Below, one piece after another: positions 8,553-16,974 of a DNA stretch of 58,360 bases. The DNA is from Clostridium sp. 27_14. Its GTDB lineage: Bacteria; Bacillota; Clostridia; TANB77; CAG-508. A program made the position numbers and the translations under genes. The DNA lies in NCBI GenBank assembly GCA_001916035.1, contig MNRQ01000009.1, positions 1-58,360 on the forward strand, in the 5' to 3' direction. Position 1 is the stretch's first letter. Each line of letters starts with the position of its first letter. Under the pieces are notes generated by a model. The model was not told the origin of the DNA. It made no database searches and saw only the letters and a list, made by a program, of their open reading frames with translations.

Positions 8553-10820
8553 TTAATACTTTCTCATTTGCTCCAATGTTGAGTTTATACTTGGTGAAAA
8601 TCCATTTCCATTTACTGTTGGTGGTCTATAACTTGTTGTTCCTGCTGTGTTTTTGTATATCATATTTGCTAATTCTGTTAGTATTTGTATGATATTTTTT
8701 GGATATCCTTTTAATGATATTTCACAATCTATTAATCCATCTAAATATTTTACATATACTTGTTCGTCAAATGGTATTGATATGTATTTTATAAGATTTT
8801 TGTCAAATAATTCTACCATGTATGTCATTGCTGGATCATTGTATGATGACATTCCTCCTATAATTACTTTTTCACTAGCCTTTTTTAACTTTTCTACTTT
8901 GTTTAATATTATTCTTAATTTTTTTTCGTCTAGTATATTTTTTGATCTTAGTTCATTTAAAAATGATGTTAATGGTTGTATTGTTAGTACATCCATTGAT
9001 TGCACTAGATATATTTCTTGTGCATAAGAGAAATATGATAGTGGTGTTTTAAAGTCGCAATCTATTAATACTACTGAATAATTTTTTACTAGGGTTTGTA
9101 ATATTTCTCCTGCATTTTCTATTATTTCATTATCGTCTGGTAATGATGTATATACTGTTAGATTTTTGTTTGCTTGTATTCCTTTTGGATTTCCGTTTAT
9201 TAGGTTTTGGAAACAATATATTGCTGTGTTTCTTAGGTCTTCTATATTATTTGTGTATACATAATATGAATTTCTGTTTTGTGTTAAGTCTAATATTGCT
9301 GTTGAAATTCCATGTGTTGATAATATTTGTGCTACATTGTTTACTATAAATGATGTTCCATTTTTGCTTGTTCCCACAAAACATGCTAATTTCTTGTTTC
9401 CTGTTAATAATGATGATATGTCTATTTCTGTGTTTATTGTTTGTTCTGTTTTTGATATTTGTCCTATTGTATTTATTGGTCTTATTTCGTTTTCTTTTGG
9501 TTCTATTGTTTCTTTCATTCCTAGTTCTTCTGCTTTTTCTTCTAGTCCTGGCATTATTATGTTTTCTTCTTGTTCTTCTTCTAATCCTGGCATTACTAAA
9601 TTTTCTTCTTGTTTTGTTGTTTCTTCTATACCTGGCATTATTAGATCTTCTTCATCTTGTATTTGCAATTGATTTTCATCTTCAGTGTTCTTTTTTGGTC
9701 TTCCTCTTTTCTTTTTTGGTGCGTCTTCTTCTGGTAGTGGATTTTTTCTTGGTCTTCCTCTTCCTCTTTTGGGTGCTGGTTTTGATTCTACCTCTTCTGT
9801 TTTTTCTTCTGTTTCTGCTATTCTTAAATTTTCTTCTTGTTTTGTTGTTTTTGTTTGTTGTGTTTGTACAAATCCATTTTCATTTTTTACATAAGTGTTT
9901 ATTTCTCTTTCTATTTGTTTTAATGGATCTTCTTCTTCTTTGTTTTCTTCTACTGGTTTTGGTTTTGTTAGTTTTTTGGTGTTTTGTAAGTTTACTGCAT
10001 TTGGTATTACTACTGGTTTTGATAATAATGTTTCTTTTGTGTTTACTGTTTTTAGAAGTTTTTCACTTGTTCCGTTTGCTTCTTCATTGTGTTTTCCTTT
10101 TCTTAGTTTGTCTGTTACTTTTGAGTTGAATGACATTACTTTTTGATATTTTGGTGATTTTTCTTCTAGTACTGCTCTTACATTTAATGGTAAGAATTTG
10201 CAAATTATTCTTAGTTGTACATCATTGTATTGTGATGCTATATTATCAAAACTTTCTAAGTATTTTTCTTCGTTTTTTCCTAGTCTTTTATAATGTGCTA
10301 GTATATTTTGTATTTCTACTTCACTTACATCGTTTTCGTTTTCTGGTTTGTAGTTTACATCTTCTGAGTCTATTTTATAATATATTTTTGCTTCTTTTTT
10401 TGAACGTGGTTTGTTTATTAATTTGCATAGCTCATCAATGTTTCTGTCTGGTCCTAATAGTGCATCATATATACTTATTCCAAATAGTTTTATTAGCATT
10501 TGTTCTGATTTTGTTCTTCTGTCTGCGCATATTAATATTATTGGTATGTTGTCTCCTTGATAGTTTGATGCTTCATCACTTATACTGTCTAATTTTTCAA
10601 AGATGAATTTGTCTATTTGATCATATTGGTTACTTGTAAAGTTTTCTAAATCTTCACTAATAACTATTCTATCATATGTTTTGTCTTTTTGTAATTCTTT
10701 TAAAATTGCATTAAAGTAATAAACATTTTTATATGAAATTATTTCTTTATATTCTCTTTGATATTTTTTTACAATGTTTTCTGATATTTCTTCATTACTT
10801 ACAGCAAATAATACTTTCAT
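8553..10820 (-). CDS. TadZ/CpaE-like protein with AT-hook linker and degenerate ParA-type ATPase domain
   Basis: This 755-residue protein has an N-terminal receiver-like alpha/beta domain (about 1-150; MKVLFAVSN, IPIILICADRRT). A helical segment (about 155-240) is followed by a long Glu/Lys-rich linker with two AT-hook-like motifs (GRGRPRK and KRGRPKK, core GRP) and three copies of an MPG(I/L)EE unit. The C-terminal domain (about 495-735) is MinD/ParA-like. Its Walker A is degenerate (GTSKNGTS, lacking the GKS/T lysine), while VVLIDCDFKTPL resembles the switch/Walker B region. This layout recalls TadZ/CpaE pilus-localisation proteins, but AT-hooks are unusual and suggest DNA contact. AAGGGGGTAACAA precedes the ATG. 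It sits in an operon with the small membrane protein upstream and the GAF/GGDEF-like protein downstream. Confidence 0.7.
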   Translation of the reverse strand: MKVLFAVSNEEISENIVKKYQREYKEIISYKNVYYFNAILKELQKDKTYDRIVISEDLENFTSNQYDQIDKFIFEKLDSISDEASNYQGDNIPIILICADRRTKSEQMLIKLFGISIYDALLGPDRNIDELCKLINKPRSKKEAKIYYKIDSEDVNYKPENENDVSEVEIQNILAHYKRLGKNEEKYLESFDNIASQYNDVQLRIICKFLPLNVRAVLEEKSPKYQKVMSFNSKVTDKLRKGKHNEEANGTSEKLLKTVNTKETLLSKPVVIPNAVNLQNTKKLTKPKPVEENKEEEDPLKQIEREINTYVKNENGFVQTQQTKTTKQEENLRIAETEEKTEEVESKPAPKRGRGRPRKNPLPEEDAPKKKRGRPKKNTEDENQLQIQDEEDLIMPGIEETTKQEENLVMPGLEEEQEENIIMPGLEEKAEELGMKETIEPKENEIRPINTIGQISKTEQTINTEIDISSLLTGNKKLACFVGTSKNGTSFIVNNVAQILSTHGISTAILDLTQNRNSYYVYTNNIEDLRNTAIYCFQNLINGNPKGIQANKNLTVYTSLPDDNEIIENAGEILQTLVKNYSVVLIDCDFKTPLSYFSYAQEIYLVQSMDVLTIQPLTSFLNELRSKNILDEKKLRIILNKVEKLKKASEKVIIGGMSSYNDPAMTYMVELFDKNLIKYISIPFDEQVYVKYLDGLIDCEISLKGYPKNIIQILTELANMIYKNTAGTTSYRPPTVNGNGFSPSINSTLEQMRKY

Positions 10821-10823
10821 TTG

Positions 10824-11231
10824 TTACCCCCTTCCAAATTTTATGAACACTGCAAATGCGAGTGGTAAAATTTGGCATATAATTAATAATATTGTAAATG
10901 TTACCATTAGCCCCATTCCTTTTTCTAATGTGTCTAACTTACGGATACCTATAATATATTTATGTATTGCTCCTATTGCAATTCCTAAAAAACAAAATGG
11001 TATACTATATATTTGTATTAAGTGTAAAATATATGCTACTGTTCCATATACTTTTGATCCATATTTTTCTTGATAGTCTTCTAAGTTTTTTGTTTCATTT
11101 TCTTTTATTTCTACTATTTTTCCTTCGGTTGTATTGTCTATTACATTTTGTGCTGCTTTTACGGCTACACTATTTGCATATATTGCAAATATGAATATAA
11201 TTGTAAGTACTATACTTGCTATCTTTTTCAT
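10824..11231 (-). CDS. Small secreted two-helix membrane protein, TrbC/VirB2-like in layout
   Basis: This 135-residue protein has a signal peptide (residues 1-27, ending near VKAAQ) and a hydrophilic extracellular stretch (30-58). Two transmembrane helices follow (about 65-88, IYSIPFCFLGIAIGAIHKYI, and about 105-128, LMVTFTILLIICQILPLAF). This matches the architecture of TrbC/VirB2 pilins and of small Clostridial membrane proteins, but there is no decisive motif. AAAGGTATAAA precedes ATG 11231, and a promoter candidate lies at 11291-11319. It precedes the TadZ-like gene by 3 bases, so the two are co-transcribed; the pairing favours a role in a surface or pilus-like apparatus. Confidence 0.65.
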   Translation of the reverse strand: MKKIASIVLTIIFIFAIYANSVAVKAAQNVIDNTTEGKIVEIKENETKNLEDYQEKYGSKVYGTVAYILHLIQIYSIPFCFLGIAIGAIHKYIIGIRKLDTLEKGMGLMVTFTILLIICQILPLAFAVFIKFGRG

Positions 11232-11290
11232 TTTATACCTTTCCTTTCTGTTTTTTTTGCTATTTGTTTGACTCTTTTTTTTACCTTTAT

Positions 11291-11319
11291 ATCATACAAT
11301 ATCTTTATGAAAATAGCAA
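11291..11319 (-). promoter_or_regulatory. Promoter for the pilin-like/TadZ-like operon
   Basis: On the minus strand, TTGCTA (11319-11314), a 17-base spacer and TATGAT (11296-11291) form a sigma-A type promoter about 60 bases upstream of the ATG at 11231. Confidence 0.6.
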
Positions 11320-11416
11320 GTGGTATTGAAAAAAAAGTCCATAATTCTTACAATCTTACGGCATAAAGCTAATATATGTATGTATTGTTTCAATATCATT
11401 GTTATAAATTGTGATG

Positions 11417-12421
11417 TTATAATTTTCCGTATAGGTATTTTATATGTTTGTATACTGCATTTGCCCAATTTTTGTCACTAGCATATTTTTTGTTTACTCC
11501 TGCTAGTGTTGGTTCTGAATAATATGTTCCTACGGCTTGTTCTCCTCCATAAATACTTGTTCCTTTTGGATTTAAGTAATATTTTACTAATACTCTTGAT
11601 ATTAGATCTATACTTTCTGAATATTTTGTAAATTCATAAGCTCCATTGTATGGGTTAGAGTCATATGCTCCATATCCAAAAAGATTTTTTTTGTTTTTTG
11701 CAATTTTTGATGTTCCCCAATTGCTTTCATGTATTCCTATTGCTGCTACAAATACTCCATTTATGTTGTATTGTTTTTCTATATAGTAAAAATATTCTGC
11801 ATTTTGTTCAAATATTTTATTTACATCTTTGCTATCTTTTAATATTTTTTGAAATTGTTCTAGTGTTAGTCCACTTGGTTTATTTAATTGTATTTCATTT
11901 GTTACTTGCTTGCTTTCTTGGATTTTTGGTTTTATTTCTTTTGTTCCTACTTTTATTACTTTATTAATTGCTGGTTTTACAACTGCTATTGAAATTTGTT
12001 CTTCACTTTTTAGTTCTCCATTTTCATATATTTTTTTATATGTTATTCTTTGTGTTCCTTTTTTTCCTTCTTCTGCAACAGCTGTTTCCCCTTTTAGTAA
12101 TTCATTTGATTGTATATATTCTGTTAAATATTCTAATGCTACATCTTCTTGTCTTAATTCTTCTGATGTGCTTTGTTTTGAATTTTGATTTATGACTTTG
12201 TCTATGTCTACTTTTTCTACTTCTGAATATTCTATTTCTTTATTTTTTTGTGTTTCTTCTGCTTTGCTACTTGCTGCATAAGATACATTTCCTTTTATGT
12301 ATTGGTTATAAAATATGACTATGTCGAATAAAATAATTATTATAAATATTGTTGTTATAATATTTTTTAAGCTGATTTTTAGTTTTTTTGTACTTTTTTT
12401 TGTTTTTTCTTTTGCTTTCAT
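11417..12421 (-). CDS. G5-domain N-acetylglucosaminidase (GH73-type wall hydrolase)
   Basis: This 334-residue protein has an N-terminal signal anchor (about residues 19-40, TTIFIIIILFDIVIFYNQYI). A G5 domain (about 95-170) is recognised by EGKKGTQRITYKKIYENGEL and KPAINKVIKVGTK. The C-terminal glucosaminidase domain (about 185-334) shows GVFVAAIGIHESNWGTS with the catalytic Glu, NLFGYGAYDSNPYNGA and YASDKNWANAVYKHI. It should cleave peptidoglycan glycan strands outside the membrane, with the G5 domain binding wall sugars. GGAAGGAAGAG precedes the ATG, and a near-consensus promoter lies at 12524-12552. It stands alone, divergent from the gene at 12632. Confidence 0.85.
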   Translation of the reverse strand: MKAKEKTKKSTKKLKISLKNIITTIFIIIILFDIVIFYNQYIKGNVSYAASSKAEETQKNKEIEYSEVEKVDIDKVINQNSKQSTSEELRQEDVALEYLTEYIQSNELLKGETAVAEEGKKGTQRITYKKIYENGELKSEEQISIAVVKPAINKVIKVGTKEIKPKIQESKQVTNEIQLNKPSGLTLEQFQKILKDSKDVNKIFEQNAEYFYYIEKQYNINGVFVAAIGIHESNWGTSKIAKNKKNLFGYGAYDSNPYNGAYEFTKYSESIDLISRVLVKYYLNPKGTSIYGGEQAVGTYYSEPTLAGVNKKYASDKNWANAVYKHIKYLYGKL

Positions 12422-12523
12422 TTTTACACTCTTCCTTCCTTAATTGTTAAAACTAATTTGGTATGTGAAACTATTATATATATTTTAAGATTTTTATATT
12501 GCTTTTATTGTTCTTCCATAAAT

Positions 12524-12552
12524 ATTTTAACTTTTTAACTCTTTTTTGTCAA
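12524..12552 (-). promoter_or_regulatory. Promoter for the glucosaminidase gene
   Basis: On the minus strand, TTGACA (12552-12547), a 17-base spacer and TAAAAT (12529-12524) lie about 100 bases upstream of the ATG at 12421. Confidence 0.75.
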
Positions 12553-12573
12553 TTCAAATTTTTGGGATTTTTC

Positions 12574-12602
12574 TTGATTTTATTTAAAAAATATTATATC
12601 AT
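12574..12602 (+). promoter_or_regulatory. Promoter for the 12632 gene and acyl-CoA synthetase
   Basis: TTGATT (12574-12579), a 17-base spacer and TATCAT (12597-12602) lie 29 bases before ATG 12632, back to back with the minus-strand promoter at 12524-12552. Confidence 0.6.
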
Positions 12603-12631
12603 ATTAATACTAAAAGGAAAGGATTTAACTA

Positions 12632-13474
12632 ATGAAAAATTTTATTTTAAAATATAAAAAACTTTTAATACCTATTATAATTTTAATTGTTTTGGCTATA
12701 TCTTTAGTAATTTTTATTGTTTTTAATTATTTGCCTATTTTTTATAGTAAGAATAATTTTGAAAATGATGTTTTGGCATTTGCTAACAAAAATTCTAAAA
12801 CTGTTTTTTCTATTGATGAAATTACCTTATTTAGCAGTTGTGATGTTAAAAACAAATTGAGTGGAAAATCTAGTTTTACAGTTGAGAATTTATTTGCTTA
12901 TACTGATATTGCTATTTTTATAAATAAAAATTCTCAAGAGAGTACTTTAGAAAATACTTTAAAAGATGTAACTTTAAAAAATTTTTCTATAGATGAATCT
13001 CCTATTGATGGACAACCATGTTTATATTATAAATGTCTTAATCAGTTTGCTAAATCTTTGTTGCCTAATCAGTTGGAAAATTCTTCAGAAAATTTAAAGC
13101 CTATTGATAGTGAATTGAGTTTTGATACAATTTCTAACGAAACTTCTGATTTTTCTAATCCTGTTTTATATAATAATTGTGCAAATCCTATTACTCTTAG
13201 TTATATTATTGAAAATGTTAAAACAGATTATACAATTTCAGATACTTCTATTCCTATTACATATAATGGTTCTTTGTTAAAAAGATGTGCCGTTCCTATT
13301 TCTAATATAGCTTCTAAAATTTCTTTTGAAATTTATATTACAAATTATAATGATGAAAAGTTTAAAAGTAAAGTATTTATTTCTATTCCATTTAAAAATG
13401 ATACTAATTCAGTTTATGATGGAAACATTACACTTAAACAAAATACAAATTTTGTTTTTTATCAATATGAATAA
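12632..13474 (+). CDS. Unrecognised membrane-anchored extracellular protein
   Basis: This 280-residue protein has one N-terminal helix (about residues 10-35, IPIIILIVLAISLVIFIVF) followed by a Ser/Asn-rich region likely outside the membrane. It has scattered Cys residues (SSCDV, QPCLYYKCL, NNCANP, KRCAVP) that could form disulphides, and a beta-rich C-terminal half. No known domain is recognised. AAAGGAAAGGA precedes the ATG. It ends 14 bases before the acyl-CoA synthetase, so the two form an operon. Its coding strand is T-rich, unlike the minus-strand genes but like the synthetase that follows. Confidence 0.65.
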   Translation: MKNFILKYKKLLIPIIILIVLAISLVIFIVFNYLPIFYSKNNFENDVLAFANKNSKTVFSIDEITLFSSCDVKNKLSGKSSFTVENLFAYTDIAIFINKNSQESTLENTLKDVTLKNFSIDESPIDGQPCLYYKCLNQFAKSLLPNQLENSSENLKPIDSELSFDTISNETSDFSNPVLYNNCANPITLSYIIENVKTDYTISDTSIPITYNGSLLKRCAVPISNIASKISFEIYITNYNDEKFKSKVFISIPFKNDTNSVYDGNITLKQNTNFVFYQYE

Positions 13475-13488
13475 AGGGAGTAATTAAT

Positions 13489-15237
13489 ATGAGTAAAAAT
13501 TTAACAATACAAGAAAAACTAATTAAAAAATATCATAAATGTGAGAAAGTTACTAATTTGAAGCAATTGCTATATCGCTCTAGCGATATTTATGGTAGTA
13601 GAATTGCTTTTAAATTAAAAAATGATAAAGGAGAAATTTATCCTGTAAGTTATAAGGAATTTAAACAAGATATAGTACAGCTTGGTACTTATTTAATAGA
13701 ACTTGGATTTTTAGGTAAACGTATTGCTGTTATTGGTAAAAATTCTTATCAATGGGCTGTTTCTTATTTTGCCTCTACTATTGTTGGTATTGTTGTTCCT
13801 TTGGATAAGGAATTACATGATGATGATGTTATTAATTTTTTAAATATTTCTGAAAGTGTTTGTGTTCTTGGTGATACTAAGAATTTAAAAGGTATTTTAG
13901 AAAAAAAATCTAACTTAACTAATCAAGATATTTGTATGATTTCTTTGGATTTAGAAAAGAAGTCTAATTTTGCAAAATTTGATTCTTTAGAACATTCTGA
14001 AGTTTATTATATTAATGATTGTATTTCTAAAGGTAAAGAATTTTTGATTCAAGGTAATACTGATTTTGATGCAATTGAAATTGATCCAGATGAAATGCGT
14101 ATTTTGTTGTTTACTTCTGGTACAACTGGTAATGCTAAGGGTGTTTGCCTTTCTCATAGAAATGTGTGTTCAAATATTACTTCTATTTATGGTATAGTTA
14201 AGGTTAAAAGAAGTGATTTATTCTTTTCTATTTTGCCTTTGCATCATACTTATGAATGTACTATTGGTTTTTTATTACCTTTATATAGTGGTGCTAGTAT
14301 TTGTTATTGTGATGGTTTAAGATATATTTTGAAAAATATTGGTGAGTATCATCCTTCTGTTATTTTGTGTGTTCCTCTTTTATTGGAAAATATGCATAAG
14401 AATATTATTAAAAATATGAATAAAACATTGCCTAAGAAATATGTTAAATCACCTAATGAAAATCCTTATGATAATTTGCCTGGTTTGATAAAACATGTTG
14501 TTAAGAGCAAAGTTAAAAATACTTTGGGTGGTAGATTACGTGTATTTATTGTTGGGGCTGCTAGTGTTAATCCTTCTATTGCTGCTGATTTTGAGACTGA
14601 GTGTTCTCCTCTTGTTGCTGGTAATAATGATTTTTATCATAAAGATGATAGTTGTGGTTTGCCTATTCCTAATGTTACTTATAAGATTGATAGTCCTAAT
14701 GAAAATGGTGATGGTGAGATTTTAGTTAAAGGTCCTAATGTTATGCTTGGCTATTATAATATGCCTGATGAGACTGCTAAAGTTTTGAAAGATGGTTGGT
14801 TTCATACTGGTGATATTGGTAGAATCGATGAACAGGGATTTTTGTATATTACTGGTAGATGTAAAAGTGTTATTGTTACTAAAAATGGTAAAAATATTTA
14901 TCCTGAGGAGGTTGAGTATTATTTGAATGATAATCCTCTTGTTTCTGAGTCTCTTGTTCTTGGTATTCAGAAAGATGATGATGATGAGACTTATATTAAT
15001 GCTCAAATTTTGCCTAATATTGAGGCTATTACTGAGTATTTAAAGGGTGCTGTTCCTACTAAGGATGAGATTAAAAAGATTATGAGTGATATTGTTGCTA
15101 GTGTTAATAATAAACTTCCTAATTATAAACATATTAAGGGCTTTATTATTCGTGATAAGGAGTTTGAGAAGACTACTACTCAAAAGATTAAACGTTATGG
15201 TGATAATACAAAAATTGATAATAATGATGATAAATAA
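13489..15237 (+). CDS. Long-chain acyl-CoA synthetase-like AMP-forming ligase, motif A5 deleted
   Basis: This 582-residue protein is an adenylate-forming enzyme that would activate a fatty acid with ATP and transfer it to CoA. It shows motif A3 (LFTSGTTGNAKGVCLSHRN), the A7/A8 region (GWFHTGDIGRIDEQGFLYITG) and the C-terminal catalytic Lys (TTTQKIKRYG). Between IVGAASVNPSIAADFE and TECSPLVAGN about 12-14 residues are missing, near base 14600. That is exactly where the conserved (G)YG(L/M)TE motif A5 should begin; only TE remains. The frame is kept. This would remove substrate- and adenine-binding residues, so activity is doubtful. GGGAG precedes the ATG. The enzyme is cytosolic or peripheral to the membrane. 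Confidence 0.85.
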   Translation: MSKNLTIQEKLIKKYHKCEKVTNLKQLLYRSSDIYGSRIAFKLKNDKGEIYPVSYKEFKQDIVQLGTYLIELGFLGKRIAVIGKNSYQWAVSYFASTIVGIVVPLDKELHDDDVINFLNISESVCVLGDTKNLKGILEKKSNLTNQDICMISLDLEKKSNFAKFDSLEHSEVYYINDCISKGKEFLIQGNTDFDAIEIDPDEMRILLFTSGTTGNAKGVCLSHRNVCSNITSIYGIVKVKRSDLFFSILPLHHTYECTIGFLLPLYSGASICYCDGLRYILKNIGEYHPSVILCVPLLLENMHKNIIKNMNKTLPKKYVKSPNENPYDNLPGLIKHVVKSKVKNTLGGRLRVFIVGAASVNPSIAADFETECSPLVAGNNDFYHKDDSCGLPIPNVTYKIDSPNENGDGEILVKGPNVMLGYYNMPDETAKVLKDGWFHTGDIGRIDEQGFLYITGRCKSVIVTKNGKNIYPEEVEYYLNDNPLVSESLVLGIQKDDDDETYINAQILPNIEAITEYLKGAVPTKDEIKKIMSDIVASVNNKLPNYKHIKGFIIRDKEFEKTTTQKIKRYGDNTKIDNNDDK

Positions 15238-15286
15238 TTTTTTATATTCTAGGGAAGTTCGGAGAACTTCCCTAGAATATAAAAAA
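15238..15286. terminator. Perfect 23-bp inverted repeat, bidirectional terminator or small repeat element
   Basis: Bases 15238-15260 and 15264-15286 are perfectly complementary around a GGA loop, flanked by T and A runs. It begins right after the synthetase stop codon. The core GGGAAGTTCGGAGAACTTCCC resembles a decayed hairpin at 31761-31810, so it may also be a dispersed repeat. Confidence 0.8.
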
Positions 15287-15337
15287 TACACCACATTTAG
15301 CTTTTTCTAGCTGTGTGGTGTAAACTATATTTGTTTA

Positions 15338-15413
<76 letters not shown>

Positions 15414-15422
15414 ATAAAAAAA

Positions 15423-15499
15423 TGGCGACCCGGAACGGGCTCGAACCGTCGACCTCTAGCGTGACAGGCTAGCGTTCTAACCAACTGAACTACCGGGCC
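15423..15499 (-). tRNA. tRNA-Asp(GTC)
   Basis: A 77-base cloverleaf with acceptor GGCCCGG/CCGGGTC (one G-U pair), discriminator G and encoded CCA. The anticodon stem CTAGC/GCTAG frames CTGTCAC, giving GTC. It lies 9 bases upstream of tRNA-Phe in the same transcript. Confidence 0.95.
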
Positions 15500-15508
15500 G
15501 TAAAAACA

Positions 15509-15584
15509 TGGTGGTCGCTATAGGACTCGAACCTATGACCCTCTGCTTGTAAGGCAGATGCTCTCCCAGCTGAGCTAAGCGACC
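15509..15584 (-). tRNA. tRNA-Val(TAC)
   Basis: A 76-base cloverleaf with acceptor GGTCGCT/AGCGACC, discriminator A and encoded CCA. The anticodon loop CTTACAA gives TAC. It is the first gene after the promoter at 15613-15641. Confidence 0.95.
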
Positions 15585-15612
15585 ATTTCTTTCATGTCTT
15601 TCGACAAGACTA

Positions 15613-15641
15613 AGTATACTAGATTTTTTTTAACTTGTCAA
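15613..15641 (-). promoter_or_regulatory. Promoter of the Val-Asp-Phe tRNA operon
   Basis: On the minus strand, TTGACA (15641-15636), a 17-base spacer and TATACT (15618-15613) lie about 29 bases upstream of tRNA-Val. This is nearly consensus, as expected for stable RNA genes. Confidence 0.85.
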
Positions 15642-15766
15642 TACTTTTTTTAAATTTTTTTTATTTTTTTGTGACCAATTTTGCTTTACCTCCATACTAT
15701 GTATTATACAAAGGAAAAACAAAAGAAATTCAATACATGTTTTTGTTTCGAAAGGGGGTCTATTCT

Positions 15767-15883
15767 ATGCCAGAAAACAGAGGTTGTGGTGGTTTTGGTT
15801 TTGGTGATGACTGCTGCTGGATAATCATTCTTATTTTATTAATTTGCTGCTGCTGTGGCGGTGGTAGAGGAGGTTGCTGCTAA
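15767..15883 (+). CDS. YjcZ-like Gly/Cys-rich micro-protein (38 residues)
   Basis: ATG 15767 follows a strong ribosome site (AAAGGGGG, 8 bases away). The 38-residue product has a Gly-rich N-terminal part (GCGGFGFGDDCCW), one hydrophobic helix (IIILILLI) and a CCCCGGG tail. This layout matches the short YjcZ/YtzL-type sporulation or spore-coat associated peptides of Bacilli and Clostridia. Nine cysteines in 38 residues is unusually rich. A terminator overlaps the stop codon. The function is inferred only from resemblance; the peptide is likely membrane or coat associated. It converges on dprA, overlapping its 3' end by 4 bases. Confidence 0.65.
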   Translation: MPENRGCGGFGFGDDCCWIIILILLICCCCGGGRGGCC

Positions 15884-15896
15884 TAGCAACCTTTTA
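15871..15896 (+). terminator. Terminator overlapping the end of the YjcZ-like gene
   Basis: AGGTTGCT (15871-15878) pairs with AGCAACCT (15885-15892) and is followed by TTTTATT. The stop codon TAA sits in the loop, and the dprA 3' end is just inside the right arm. Confidence 0.75.
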
Positions 15897-16842
15897 TTAT
15901 ATCTTCATAGCAACTTACTAATTTTGCTCCTTCTTTTATAAGTCTGTTTGTTCCAACAGAGTTTATAGAATTAATATTTCCTGGTACTACAAATACTTCT
16001 TTTCCTTGTTCTAATGCAAAGTCTACTGTTATTAGTGTTCCACTTTTTTCTTTTGCTTCTATTACTAATGTTCCTGTACTTAGTCCACTTACAATTCGAT
16101 TTCTAGCTGGAAAGTTCATTCTTTCTGGTGTTGTTCCTAGTGGATATTCTGAAATTATTGTTCCTCCTTGGTTTATTATCATATTTGCTAATTCCTTGTT
16201 TTCTTTTGGATATATTGTATCTAGTCCATTTCCTAAAACTGCTATTGTTTTTGCATAAGATTTTGTTGTTTTTTTGTTATTTATATTTTTTTCTTTTTCA
16301 TCATTTTTTTGTTTTTCGTTACTTTTTCTTTCTTTGTTTTCTATTAGTGCTCCAATATGTGCAAAACTGTCTATTCCTTTTGCTAGTCCACTAACTATAC
16401 ATATATTATTTTTTGCTAAATTATATGAAAAGTATTTAGCTGCTTTTTCTCCATATATTGATGGTTCTCTGCATCCTACTATAGAAATGCATTTTTTGTT
16501 TAATAATTCTATATTTCCTTTTACATATATGCTTATTGGATAGTCATAAATTTGTTTTAGGTTTTTTGGATATTCTTCATCTTCTATTGTTATTAATTTT
16601 ATGTTATTTTCTTGTAAATATATTATATTATTTTCTATTTGTTTTTCATTTTTTGATTTTAATATGCTTCTTGCCGTATTTTCTCCTATTCCTTCTATTT
16701 CTAATAATTCTAATTCACTTGCGTTATATATACATTTTGGTGTAAATCTTTTTAGTAATTTTTGTTTTTTTATGCTTCCTATATTTTTTATTAAACTTAA
16801 CCATATCCAATATTTGTTTTCTTTTATTGTTCGTATTTTCAT
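15880..16842 (-). CDS. dprA: DprA/Smf DNA-processing protein
   Basis: This protein of about 320 residues loads RecA on incoming single-stranded DNA in natural transformation. An N-terminal helical/HhH region (LLEIEGIGENTARSIL) is followed by the Rossmann-like DprA core: YPKNLKQIYDYPISIYVKG, SIVGCREPSIYGEKAAKYF, VSGLAKGIDSFAHIGAL, then VLGNGLDTIYPKENKELA and GTLITVDFALEQGKEVFVVP. Between IGAL and TIAVLGNG there is an extra stretch of about 30 residues rich in Lys, Asn and Glu, probably a surface loop. The usual C-terminal winged-helix domain is absent. ATG 16842 is chosen over an upstream TTG in the same frame. It is separated from folD by a strong terminator. Confidence 0.88.
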   Translation of the reverse strand: MKIRTIKENKYWIWLSLIKNIGSIKKQKLLKRFTPKCIYNASELELLEIEGIGENTARSILKSKNEKQIENNIIYLQENNIKLITIEDEEYPKNLKQIYDYPISIYVKGNIELLNKKCISIVGCREPSIYGEKAAKYFSYNLAKNNICIVSGLAKGIDSFAHIGALIENKERKSNEKQKNDEKEKNINNKKTTKSYAKTIAVLGNGLDTIYPKENKELANMIINQGGTIISEYPLGTTPERMNFPARNRIVSGLSTGTLVIEAKEKSGTLITVDFALEQGKEVFVVPGNINSINSVGTNRLIKEGAKLVSCYEDIIKGCY

Positions 16843-16875
16843 CACTTCTTTCAAATTTTGTATTTATTGTTTTAT

Positions 16876-16920
16876 AAAAAGTAAAAGGGATACTTTTAAA
16901 AAGTGTCCCTTTTACTTTTT
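16876..16920. terminator. Strong terminator between folD and dprA
   Basis: A 20-bp stem (16876-16895 with 16901-16920, one G-U pair, loop TTAAA) has A and T runs at its base and can work in either direction. It should end folD transcription before dprA. Confidence 0.9.
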
Positions 16921-16974
16921 TTATTTCTTTTTTATTCTTTATTATTTTTAGGTTGTTTTGTTTTTTGTTTATTT

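Noticed and set aside
9350..10129. Long plus-strand frame rich in Leu, Phe and Val opposite the TadZ-like gene
   Set aside because: It is the mirror of purine-rich minus-strand coding sequence; no ribosome site, and composition is typical of antisense shadow.
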